A DNA stretch of 64,000 nt, from contig NC_058501.1 in the NCBI RefSeq assembly GCF_020382885.2, positions 17,170,001 to 17,234,000 on the forward strand. The letters run 5' to 3'. Position 1 is the first letter of the stretch, and the number at the start of each line of letters is the position of its first letter. Shown piece after piece: positions 1 to 11,600 of this stretch. The position numbers and the translations under genes are program-made. Source of the stretch: Scatophagus argus. Its lineage: Eukaryota; Chordata; Actinopteri; Scatophagidae. The notes under the pieces were generated by a model, which was given only the letters and a program-made list of their open reading frames with translations, was not told the DNA's origin and ran no database searches.

Positions 1-131
1 GAGCGATTACCAGAAGTTAGTTGTGTAATTAGGAGGACATGTTAATTTAAATGTATTTGGGTGCCTGTAAAGACCCCCCTCCTCAAACCACCCTCTCTTT
101 CTGTCTCTGTCTTTGTCTGTCAGACTGTCAG

Positions 132-3100
132 TGGATGTTACCTGCAGCCCTGTGGTCAGGACTCGTGTTGACTGCATTTGTCCTGTTCGCTTTCATCTGC
201 TGGAGGAAAAAGCGCACGTCATATAGAGCAGGTATGTAAAGCATGTAACCCATGTAGGTGTGTTTCATCATTGTTTTTTTTTTTCTGTTTATGTTTTTTT
301 TTTTTTTTTTTCTCGTACTTTTAACCAAGTCTTCCTTAAACGGGTGACAAAGAGGCGCACTGGTTTGCCTACGCACTGACAGTCTACGTATGCTGCTAGC
401 CACAACTGTGAGACATTATTTGCTTTGAAGTTTTACAGTTGAAGGTCGCTGCTTATCTCTTTCAATCGTACCCTCCCACTGTTTCCCATGCAGTGGAAGA
501 CTCTTTATACACACCTGAATTTATTATATTAAGTAGAATTTGAGATAGTCTGGAGATCATTTGTGTAAAAGAAGTGTAATTTGTGTTGGGTTTGAGAGGG
601 TTTTCTTTGCATGGAAGCAGAATATTCAAGAGAAAGTATAACTTAGGTTAAATATGGAGTTGTGTAATGTGATTGTAAAGAAGCTCGTTGAACATGACAA
701 ACTGAATGGGGAAACCACATCCTGTACATATTCAGGCTGACACAGTTATTTGGTATAATGTGACGCACACTTCTCAGGCTGCTCACTCATACTGAGAATG
801 AACGCCTACATCCGTGGCACAGTCCCATTATTTATTGTTTTGCCTGAAGTTCTGTCGTAGTTCATTGACAGTTACTGTATTTCCAGTGAAGCAGTGTGCC
901 ATTACTGGAATCTACAGATAAAATAGATGAACAAAGCCGAGCATTAAGAATAAACGTGTCGTTCTTCCAATCCGACAACCGGATACTTAATTCAAGTCAG
1001 AAGTGATTTTTATAAAATACAAAAAAATTACGTCATTGTTAGAGAAGATTTGTGGTTGCATTGGTTATGTTTGCAGCAACTGTTTATTTTCAGACTTTCA
1101 TTGTGATAGATACTGCAAAGCACTAAGGTCTGATTTCTACTCAAAAGTTTCTGTTCTTACCACAGTTTATCTTTATTTTATTCTAATCTAAACGTATCAA
1201 TGTGTAGATATCTTCCAAAAGCTAATCGCACTCATATCACTAAAGGGAATATTTTCTTGGTAGTATTGTGTCTGCTGTAGTTGTGAGATATCTGTATCTG
1301 TAAAGTATTATTTTACTCACAAAAGAGGTGAACAGAGCAGTTCTAAACAACAAAATAGTTGGACTGAAAACTGCCTGAAATGTTGGGAATATGTAAAGAA
1401 ACTGGGACTTTTAATCTGGAAAAGTGAGTTACTGTTCAGTTTTTCCAAATATAATATAAAGTCAAAAATGCTTTGGTGTGCGACACACATGCAGAGTTTC
1501 TCTGTGCTCACCTCAAATTTGAGGTCGAGACGTGCACACACGTGTGATGTGGAAACATACAGTACACGTATGCTGAGAATGGGATTTTCTGTGGGAGTAT
1601 GGGAAATACTTGTCTAGAAACTAAACTGCAAAACTTGATGGACAGATTAACCCAAATTAAATTACCTGTGGGTCCCTGTTTGCTGTTTGGTTAGACCCAG
1701 CAAGTCTGCGAGACAAGACAGAAGATATTGTGCTTTACCAAACACATTCTCTATTCATCCAGTTGCCACAAACAAGCTGGCACACACTGGACAAGGGCTC
1801 TTTGGGGCCCAGAGAGTCGTTTGCTAGCTTCACCTGTTACTGATCCATCATCACTCCCTGTAGGTTTGAAAGACTGCTGTAAAACAGCATCACAGAGAAA
1901 AGCCGATGTGGTCAACCTCATGATGGCTTCGATGGAATTCAATATTGACGCAAAAAGTACGTAAAAAAAAAAAAAAAAAAAAAAGCAGCGCAATTTGCCA
2001 TGTGAGGGACAGCTGATGACCGCTCAGAAGATATTGATCATACATATGAACAGCAGACAAATGAATTACGGTGAAGAGGTGGATTGACAGGTTTATTTTG
2101 AGGGGTTTGATACGCTTTTCCATCTTAAAAACTCGATGGCATTGGAGTAATTCATAACTGCCGTGAGTCAGATGTGACCGCAGCCTTTTTCTCAGAGAAA
2201 AAGGAAACTACAAACCTTTTACCACTGCTTTTCAATTCTGCAAGTCTGTTTGAAGAAGTCTGAAGAAAAATTTGAGTATCACTTCAATATTGAGTCACAC
2301 AGCTTTGCATATTTTGCAGATTTATTATCAAAGACTCACAAAGAACTTCTGCTAGAAACGAAGTTGACCAGATCACGTGTGACTGACTCTAGAGCTCAGT
2401 CTGTCATTTTTGAGAAATTTAAGTGCTCCTTACAGGCCAAGCAATATCATTACTGATAGAGAGTTAACAAGACTATGTTCCAAACTTGATAAAAGTCGTC
2501 AATCTTCACTATACTTGATGCATTTTACTTAAATCAAACTATTCATCCTGATTATAAGAAGTGTTCTTGGAAGAATGGTACTATCTTTAATGATTATTAT
2601 AAGTAGTAATATTAGTACTTATCTTAAGTTTATTTGTGGGGTTGTTTTGGTTTTTTTTAATTTATTTTGTGTATCTTCTTTGTGTGACAGCCACCTGCGT
2701 TGCTCCTGTTACCTTGGTTGACGTACTTCCAGCAGCAGCTGACTGTCCGCTGGATCTGCCCTTCGCGCCCACAGAGACAAAAAGTTACTGCCAAGAGAGC
2801 TGCACCATGGATGGCTGCGTTATATCGCTTTTTGAACCAGGTGATAAACCCCTGAACCTGCTTCATGCAGTCACACACCAGCTTTATATTTTTATTATTA
2901 TTTTTTTTTTAAAAAGCTTTGTTTGTATCATTGTTAAATATTTGTGAGCCTTTCTTAGAGGTTTTGACATAGAGGGATGACCCACACCAGGGACATTTTG
3001 GTTTATGGTTTGTGCCTTTACCCTTAAGTCATGGGTGCACTTTAAAGTATTACAGAGTTACACATAAAATAGATGTACAGTGTGCATACACCCAAGGGGG

Positions 3101-3598
3101 AAAATGCCATGTCCTTAACATCAGCCATGTGTGGTCTCAGAAAGATTGTCACGATATTTTGTCCTCTCCTGCCATCGTTACAGTTTTTTTCATGGATTTG
3201 TGAAAAGGAATGAAGGTGGATGATGCGCAGATGGATATCAAATTAAAAGAAAATTGAATAAAGGCATAGAGAAACATAACAAAGGCAGAGGCTTCCTTTT
3301 ATGTCCTTTTGCCATGTGCATAAATGCTTACAGCCCCATTAAGTGCAAAGCGTGTTTGATATAAGATTACTTTGAAGAATAGTCACCCTAAACATTGATA
3401 TTATTATCCCCCTCAGTTGATAAGATGGGCAGTGTTGACGCACAGGACAGCGTGGACAGCTGCCTTCCAATAACTCCACTGAAACCTTCAGTTTCATTCG
3501 CTGAGTCCAGCCACGGGAATGGAAGTACTGGATACTGCACCAGCAACTTTGCGAGGACCTCCTCTGAGCCACAGGAGGACGAGTGGTGTGGGACATAA
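132..3598 (+). CDS. C-terminal exons of a single-pass membrane receptor (partial, 5' end outside window)
   Basis: Four exons join in phase 1: about 124 or 132-231, 1864-1956, 2691-2840 and 3417-3598 (stop TAA 3596-3598). The first encodes a hydrophobic membrane span (LPAALWSGLVLTAFVLFAFI) followed by a basic stop-transfer stretch (CWRKKR). The others encode a cytoplasmic tail of roughly 140 residues with several cysteines, ending in EPQEDEWCGT. Acceptors and donors fit the consensus (for example 2689-2690 AG, 232-233 GT). The 93-nt exon 1864-1956 is my addition: it is open, phase 1 at both ends and has a GTACGT donor. There is no death domain. The terminal EPQED resembles the QED-type TRAF-binding motifs of CD27, CD40 and LTBR, and the human counterpart region (12p13) holds TNFRSF1A, LTBR and CD27, so a TNF-receptor-superfamily member is the leading guess. 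This is inference; the ligand-binding part is not in the window. Confidence 0.55.
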
Positions 3599-4094
3599 TC
3601 AAGCAGATGTTTAACCAGAGTCCCTCCCCAGCATGGAGATACTGCAACTATTTCTCCAACTATAAACTGGACCTATTTATACCAAAGGAAAAAAAACAGT
3701 TTTCTGCCCCCTGCAGGACATTAATAAGAATTTCAACTCAAGTGATGTGATATTTTGTTGTGCTGCACTCACACACTGCTGTGTGGCTTTTAGCTGCAGC
3801 TCTGACGTCTCTATTTAACTCTCATTCTATATTTTTATGACTGTGGACAAATCTCATGACAATACAGAAACCGACATCCGACACTGAATGTAGAAATAAC
3901 TGCATATGTGCGGTAAAAACCTGATGTAGCTTATTCCTTTGTGCCATAGAGCTCCACTGTACAAAGAAAAAAAAAAAAAAAGAAAATTAGAAAGACATTA
4001 GTGATAATAATCCACAGGAAATTCTCCATTTACTCCTGTTTGTGTATCGTTTAGTAATAGCTACACTGCCCAGCTATATTAAAGTTTAGAAAAA

Positions 4095-4147
4095 AATAAA
4101 ATATTTTTTTATATATAGTATATAAAAATATACTTTTTTTAAATAAA
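4095..4147 (+). terminator. Poly(A) signals of the receptor gene
   Basis: Two AATAAA hexamers (4095-4100 and 4142-4147) lie about 500 nt after the receptor stop codon in an AT-rich stretch. They are the likely 3' end of that transcript. Confidence 0.5.
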
Positions 4148-4857
4148 ACTATAGATGTCCATTTTTTAAAAATGCAGATCCTTGAAAGATCAAACATGTT
4201 GCAGGCAGAGATCTGGACTAACCCATTGTCTTTTGATGGGATTTGTTGAGAAATCTAAAAGAACTTTTGTCTTACCCTTAATTTTAAGCTCTGTCTTAGT
4301 AATTATATTTAAAAGGATATCTAATTTAACTTGCACTGGTCTTACTCTGTTAAGAATCGTACATGAAAACTGATATAAGCCAAAAGAATCTTTTTATATT
4401 CTTTTAAAGCTCGTTGTAATATGAACTTTGACAACCGATTTACAGTATTTATTTTTTATATGTAAAATTTTAAAATATGCACCAGCAACACCACATGAGC
4501 TACTGACATTTAAAGACCTGGCAGCATCATGTATTAAAGATGCAGCAGCGACGCACAGCAGATGGATGATTTGTTTATAACGTTGTGAAGACAGATACGT
4601 GTGCAATATGAGGAAGCATGCTGGGAATGTTTACACAAGTAACTGCCTCTCTTCTCAGTTAGTACCATCAGACAGGAACAATTAGGAACATATACAGATC
4701 AGAATTTTAACAGACATTCAGCCTCATTGTGATATTTCAAAATAATGTTGATTACAAAAAAAAACTATAAACATTATTCAAATCTTGTACCAAGTCCTTA
4801 ACTATATTCTCATGAGAATAAATTTGGGTTATTCACTAAAACACATTTTCTGTTACT
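4148..4857. other. Tail-to-tail spacer and rbp5 3' UTR
   Basis: No coding exon is visible. The minus strand should carry the rbp5 3' UTR. A minus-strand AATAAA at 4453-4448 is about 405 nt past the rbp5 stop and is the best candidate poly(A) signal. Confidence 0.45.
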
Positions 4858-6740
4858 TCAATCAGCCTTCTTGAAGACTTGCTTGGCAACCACACCTTGA
4901 ACTCTCATCTCCTGCAGAGAGCAGAGGGGACACAAAGGAGGAAAGAGGGGTGGGGGGGTGGGGGTGGGGGGTGGATGAATGGTGAGAATCAATAAGACAG
5001 TTTGGCACATCAAAGGAGAGTTAAATGAGTGATACACAAACCTGGGACTGTGTCCAATATCCAATCCCATTTCACCCCCCTGTCCTCATCCTCTGACCTT
5101 GTAATCCGTCTCCCGCTCTTTCACCATCTACTTATCTTCTCTTTTCAGCCCACGGCGTCCTTTTTCCTCCTGCCTCCGCCCCCCCCCCCCCCCCCCCAAA
5201 TTCACTCTTCATTAGTCTTTCACCGTTCCCTTCGCCTGCTTTGTGTAACCTTTAAAATCCACCATTTTGGAGCCCTGATCCTCGCAGGCATTTCTTTCCC
5301 AATTCTCCCCCCCCGAGTTCGGACACAACATCAACAACACATCGCTTTGTCCTCCCTGCCACAGAGGTATTAGAAATCCTGTGAGAGCTACTTAGTAGAA
5401 CAAAACAGATTGTTTTAAATCTTAATCGGCACTGACAAATAATCTATAATCTTAGAGTATTTTACAACCAAATTGAGAAGAACCAATCCTCTCCCTTGGT
5501 CCGAGGTTTTTGTAGCACTTCATTAAGACGTGCATTTTTCTGTTCTTTTGTGTTTGCCTTCCTTGTTGGTTTTGTTTCTCCCCCTCAGGCATGCACAAAG
5601 CCCCACAAACCTTTTATCAAAGAACGTCTGACCACAAAGGCCACACAGTGCGACTGAATAAGGCAATGAATAACTTCCAAACCCTTTTGGATTTGCATGC
5701 TCTCCGTCGTTTGGCATATCAATTCCGTCATCTTTTTTCCCTTTTAAATTTTCATTTTCCTTGTTCCCTGTCCCTCTCCCGCTCTCCTTTTCCGTCCACC
5801 TCATACATCCTTACCAAATGCAGCTTGTCACCCTCCAGCCAGTGGGTCCAGCCTCGTCCTTCTTTCTCACCTCGCTGTACACAGACCAGTTTGTCTCCCT
5901 CCCAGCTCACTGTAGTCTGCATAAGCACAGAGATGCTGTGTTACTGAGAGCAATTAGTATGTAAAGTAGCTCACACGTTCAATCACACAGGGACAAGAGT
6001 CTTTGTGCAGCGTGAAAGAGTAGCCATGAGTTCAAAACCTTTTTATTTTTTTTTTCTCTTTTGCTTCAGTTTGGTCTTTTTTTAAATTGTTGTGTTCTGT
6101 AAGATAATGCTGCTAATTCTGATTCATTCAAGAGTTTCCTGAATGGGTTTCTAAACTAAAGAGTATTACTGTGTGTTTTTTTTTTTGTTTTGTTTTGGTT
6201 TTTTTTGCATTTTGACACACATCCTTTCATAGCAGGCTCTAGCCAGGATTTAAGCAGCAGGGGATGATTACAACCCCCCAAAAAAATCACAGCAGCAGGT
6301 GGGGCGACTTCCCTCAGACATTCCTTATTGAACACACAAAGAAAACATGTATAACACAGATTCGGCCCTTTCACTACATCTGCAAGCCTGTACACGTCCA
6401 ACAAATCAGTGTGCACGCTCAGAAAAATAACGACAACAACAACAAACCTGGCAGGTACGACCGTCCACCGGCCCCAGATCTTCAGCAAATTCTTTACCAA
6501 TAGTGAAATCCATGTTGAAGTTCCTGAAGGTGGTGAGAGTGCGGATCTTCATGGCTCCCGTGGCCGTGTCGTGGGTGATTTCTTTGGTGGGCTTCAACAG
6601 GCACACAATCTTCCTCAGGGCAAAATTAATATCTGAGGGGAAACAATTAATGAGAAAAACAGATAGAAAATTTAACATGGGCTTCACTTTACTGCTACTC
6701 ACAGGGGTCTGCCACACTCAGTGTAACTATGGTGAATACA

Positions 6741-6777
<37 letters not shown>

Positions 6778-7052
6778 GTCATATAAGGGACAAGGCAAAA
6801 AAATGTTGCTGCAAATGAAGATGAGCCACATCTTGACCCCCCCAAAGCAACAATTTATAGAAATATATAAATTAGTTTTGTTAAGAGATTAAAGGCAGCA
6901 AACTTCTAAACGTGTGTGTTATGGAGGGAGAGTCAGACTGCGGTTGTTAAGCAAAACAATTGTGTAAAAATCTTACCTAAAGCTTCGAGGTAGGCGTCCA
7001 TGTTCTCCATCTCCGCCAGATGATACGTGCCGGAGTAATTTGGTTTAGACAT
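4858..7052 (-). CDS. rbp5: Cellular retinol-binding protein (rbp5-like), 138 aa
   Basis: An intracellular lipid-binding protein that should carry retinol in the cytosol and hand it to metabolic enzymes. It has the classic four-exon layout of the FABP/CRBP family: exon 1 7052-6977 ([18 protein letters not shown]), exon 2 6632-6448, exon 3 5916-5815 (the family's 102-nt length) and exon 4 4911-4858. All junctions are GT-AG and the frame stays open for 138 codons. Diagnostic pieces are [33 protein letters not shown]-type text and [10 protein letters not shown], close to what I recall of CRBP III (RBP5). Position beside ptpn6 and chd4 matches human RBP5 on 12p13. The rbp1 and rbp7 paralogues are the alternatives; the family is certain, the exact member less so. 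Confidence 0.88.
4946..5197. repeat. G-rich tract and C-run in rbp5 intron 3
   Basis: On the plus strand, 4946-4973 is a G-rich run broken by single T residues (a G-quadruplex-type pattern) and 5179-5197 is an unbroken C run of about 19. Both lie in rbp5 intron 3. In the minus-strand transcript the first is C-rich and sits about 35 nt before the exon 4 acceptor; the second becomes a G run. Confidence 0.8.
6743..6775. repeat. (TG)n microsatellite in rbp5 intron 1
   Basis: About 16 uninterrupted TG units, read directly, between rbp5 exons 1 and 2. Confidence 0.95.
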
Positions 7053-8417
7053 TTTGTTCCTTGCAAAACTGCAGACGAGCTGAAATCTTTTTCTTTGCCT
7101 CCCTCTTGCTTGCTTTGTTCCCTTCCAGTCACGTCTGGACCCCGCAGATCAGTTGCCGCCTGTTTTGAGATCACTTTCACTTACGCAACGTCTTGGAACA
7201 ATGTCTGAAACGAACTGGAAACGCGCGTAAAAATGAGACAGTTGGCGTTTTGTCGCACGGACCTTGAAGCTCGGCGGCGCTGCAGGCTGCTGCTGCTGCT
7301 GCTCCAGCGGGCGTATGTGACTCCTCTCTGGTGGAGACTCCCACCGATTTTAGGAAATCGTTTCCTGTCAGCTGTGAGTCAGTCGAGGTGTTACTGCAGG
7401 GGGAGGTTCATCATGCATCTTTCTCTGTGCTTTTAGATGGGTCAGCTGCAGAAGGAGGCGGTGCTTTGGATCCTCCAAACGTGGACCAGATGAAGCAAAA
7501 AGCACGATATGACCCTCTGAACGGCGGTGGAGAAGAAGTATGAAGAAGCAGTAAGTAGAAATACTCGTGCGGTACAGAACTGTATGGTGTATAAATACTG
7601 CATGACTCAACAGGTCCAAGACCAGCATCCAGGTTAAAGTTCCGCCGTGTAGTCTTTGTCTATAAACAACAGGATGATGCAAAAACAAACAAACAAACAA
7701 AGTCCAGCAGCAGGTATTGTTCTGAGCACGTTAAGATGAGCTTTAACTCAAAACTGAAACAGACAAAACACTTGATTAAAACACTAAAATACTGATGTGA
7801 TAAAACCTTTAACAGCACTACGACGGACAGTCCCACTGTCCCAGGTGTTTGAAAAAGGTACGAATTTCCATAGGAAAAGCAGTATCACTAGTGTGAGAGG
7901 AAAGATGGCTTGGCGAAAGGAAAAAGAACGTTTTCTGGTTCTTTTCATGTCATGTAAACCATCGGCAAACTGCGCTTTCATAAGTATTTGTTGTTCCATC
8001 AGGTCTACTCAAGCCTCAGGGGGTTATTTCATAGGGGAGGGGAAACGTGGGTGGATTTGATTTTGATTTTATACATTTTATACTTTTGTACATTAATGTG
8101 AGCACATAAAGAACAGATCGATATGTCAGTCAGTCAGTATTGGTCTATCAGAGATATATTGGTATTGACGTATATGTCATTTAATATCCTCAGCAAAACA
8201 TTTTTATTCCAGGACATAAGACAGAGAAAGATGGTTGGTATGATTTGGAATTATAAAGTCCCATACACCGTGGCATCAACATCAGCCCTTAAAACCTGGT
8301 ATCCTGCTCTAAAAGTTATTGAATCTGACATTTGTTTCCATTACCAGCAAATTAGCTGAGTTAAAGTTGGACAAAAAAAAGACAACTACACTTCAAAGTG
8401 TCTACAAATGTTCTCGC
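7053..8417. other. Spacer between rbp5 (5' side) and ptpn6 (3' side)
   Basis: This should hold the rbp5 promoter and 5' UTR. I see no clear TATA box and no convincing exon. Short open frames around 7230-7540 lack family resemblance. Confidence 0.5.
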
Positions 8418-8423
8418 TTTATT
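8418..8423 (-). terminator. Poly(A) signal of ptpn6
   Basis: Minus-strand AATAAA about 190 nt past the ptpn6 stop. A second one lies closer, near 8507-8512. Either could serve. Confidence 0.5.
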
Positions 8424-8614
8424 TTCAACAAACGCATCGACCAAGCATCCGCGTGACATACCAGATGACGAAGGGTTATCTTGTCTCTGATTTTACAACT
8501 TAATCTTTTATTTTGCATAAAGTATCCACTAAAATACAACTCGTTTAACAAAAGAGTGCCTGCATAAATATAACAACATCACATATACTTTGGTAAAAAT
8601 TTGCTCCGACTCTT

Positions 8615-11600
8615 CTATCTTTTCTTCACTGAGCCACTTTTCTTGTCGGGCTTCTGCTTCTTCACATCTTTCTTTACTTTTGACAGATTCTCGTAAACAT
8701 CCTCCTTGTTTCTGGAGAGGAAAAAAAGCTGATTAGTGATTAGCGTCTTGTGTATTACTACACACTGTATATTTTTACACAGTTTCGTTCAAAGTGAATC
8801 ATAGACACTGGAGAGGTTCATGAGCAGGGCAGCTGCATGACGACCACTTAAACCGACCATGAATCAATCAGTCAAAGCTGGCAGCAAACTGCTGAGCGCT
8901 GCAGCGGGGTCAAAGTCTACAGTGTCTGGGGCTGAACTGTTCATCCTTATGCTTGTTTTATCTTTTCTGCTTGGTTATTTAGAGCATCACTCCTGAACGT
9001 TTGCATTTATTTAGGGTAAATTAACTGCTATATCGACAAGTGAAAAAAGAACTTGAGAGTAATTGATAAAATGGTTGTTAGATTATTGGAGAAAAGTGCA
9101 GCCCTAAACTATGTTATATCCAGAGCAAAAGAGAGGTGTGAGTTAACCCTCTTACTCAACTAATTTGAGCTTTAACAGAGATGAAAAGTCAGGAAATCTC
9201 AGCCTCTGTTGCCTTGATTTTGATCATTTATCTTTAAAATCTGTCTAAATTTTATGGAGAAATAACTCATTTTTTTAAAACAAACGGACTAAAATGAGAA
9301 ATAAATTAACCTTGTGCCTTATATAGCTTTAAGAAAGACAAGCACTCAGTTTATCTCAGATGCCCAGCCTCGCCTTGACAGTTTAGAAGATAAAAGCAAT
9401 AAAAACAAATCCACTAAGAGGTGACGAGGGGCGATGGCTGGTTTGACCTCCGTTACCTCCCCCATCAATCTGTCAAACAGCTGCTGAGATGTTTCAGTCT
9501 GGACCAAACTGTGGTGCCTAAAAATGCAACTTGTTTACTGATGTTCTCATGCTGAATTGGGTTGAGGGCTCTTGGTGAAACTAGCACCACATGTAAATTA
9601 GTGCTTTCACACTGTGGAAAAGGTTCTTTATTAATTAGATTTGATGCGAGGATTAACGTCTTAGCAGCCGTCCTACTAGACTACTAGACTAAACTAGACT
9701 ATAAAGAGTGCTCATTTTACAGATTAGAATATTCATCCATCCACCATTTTTCTATTCCCCTTATCCATCAGGGTCGCAGGGGGGCTGCAGTGTATCCCAG
9801 CTGACTACAGGCGAGAGGCGGGGTTCACCCTGGACTGGTTGCCAGTCAATCGCAGGGCCGTCACACAAACACAGGTAACCACACACTCTCACATTCACAC
9901 CTAGGGGCAATTTAGAGAAGCCAGTTAACCTAACGTGCATGTTTTTGGGATTGTGGGAGGAAGCCGGAGTAGCCGGAAGAAACCCACACAGGCACAGGGA
10001 GAACATGTAAGCTCCACACAGAAGGGCCCAGACTAAAATGATTATAAAATCATGTGTTAAAATGTAGTGTTTTTTTTATTTGTTTGTTTTTGTTTGTAGT
10101 GTAAACAAAAAAAAACCTAAGATTTATTCCAGCTGCAGCTACAGTTCATCCACGTTTCACCCACAACCTCCCACTACAAAGTGAGACTGCTGAGGTCAGG
10201 TTGAACCTGCCGACTAAGTCGTGTTTTTGAAAAGAAAGTAGGACAGCGGTGTGAGGTTTAGCGACGCCATGTGAACGTGCTAGGGGCATCAAATTCACAT
10301 CCAGTTTCATACGCCCACTCACTTTGAGACCTTCCTGCTCGCTGGTTGGTGTTTGAGTTGCAGATTTCCGTACGCTGTCTCAGTTTCCTGGGGAAAAGAA
10401 ACACAGAGACATTTCAGATATGACTGGAGGATTACACCGAGAGTGGTCATGCGACCGGTTCAGTCTATGTGTATGTCTCGGGGTCAACGTTCATCTTTCA
10501 CAAGCGTATTGATAACGTGGCATTGAACTAATCTGCTCTGGTGTTCAACTCTGCAGTCAAAAGTGCAAAGGCGAATCTTGATTTTCTCTTGAAACCTCCT
10601 CCAGTTTTCCCGGGATCAGTCTATACTTCAGCCTCAAGAAAAGACTAATTTCTCTCCTGTCTTTAATAGTCTGTCCTTGTCTTGTTGGACTCTTCGTCCA
10701 TGTTGCTCACCATGTAGGCGAAGTCTTTGGCCTTGGTGGTCTCTATGTACTCAGCCACAGCCAGATAGATGAACTTGTACTGGGCCTCTGTCTGCACCAT
10801 GCCAGAGCGCTGCTCTCGCACCATCTGGATGTATTTCCAAATGTCAATATCGCAGTCCAGACCTACAGGGGGAAGTAGATTTTATACATTTTCTTTTTTT
10901 GTTTTTTTTTTATTTTGGATTTGTTTCTACACAATGCATATCTAGAGAAGTGATTACTTCAAAAGGAAAATACCCATAGTCTCGATGGTCTCGATGATCA
11001 TGTCAATCACCACAATCGTTCCCGTTCGACCAATTCCAGCACTGCACAAAGAAGGAACAAAGTTAACATATTTCTCGACTTATTAAAGAAGAACTGAACA
11101 TCATTCACTGCGCTTACCAAACGACTCTAAACTCTAGTGTCAGTTCAGCAGGTATTTGGTCATAAACCAAAATATAAAACTTAATTAGAATTTTGACCTG
11201 ATGGTGGCGCTGGATGAAAAGCTGTGGGATCGAGTCATCAACAGTCAACATTAATGTTTCACTCACAGCCACGAAACTTTACCTCATGGTGGCACCAGAG
11301 GAAACATCAGAGGAGCAACAACTATTCTATTTTATTACTATTCTGTAATCTGGGATTTTTTACCATTAAAAAATACTAGACAATTTTATTATTTTATGCT
11401 GAAGACTTTCCAGATAAGAAAAGGGAACATCACCCGCTCACATCTCAGACGTGTGCAGCACAAACACTGGTATGATTTAAGGGGTTTTCACGTGTCAGCT
11501 GTGTTAAGGGAAACCACTGCTGTGCAGCCTTGTGAACGTGCTTACATGCCAAAACACTTACACGAGAATCATATAAACAAGTTTCAAAAAGAAGCACAAG

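Noticed and set aside
1695-1843. Alternative open segment after an AG near 1694, reading SLRDKTEDIVLY
   Set aside because: In the phase given by the membrane-span exon it ends in a stop with no good donor. The 1864-1956 exon fits better.
7231-7543. Plus-strand ORFs just upstream of rbp5
   Set aside because: No known domain and no matching exon. One short ATG frame after an AG stops after 18 codons.
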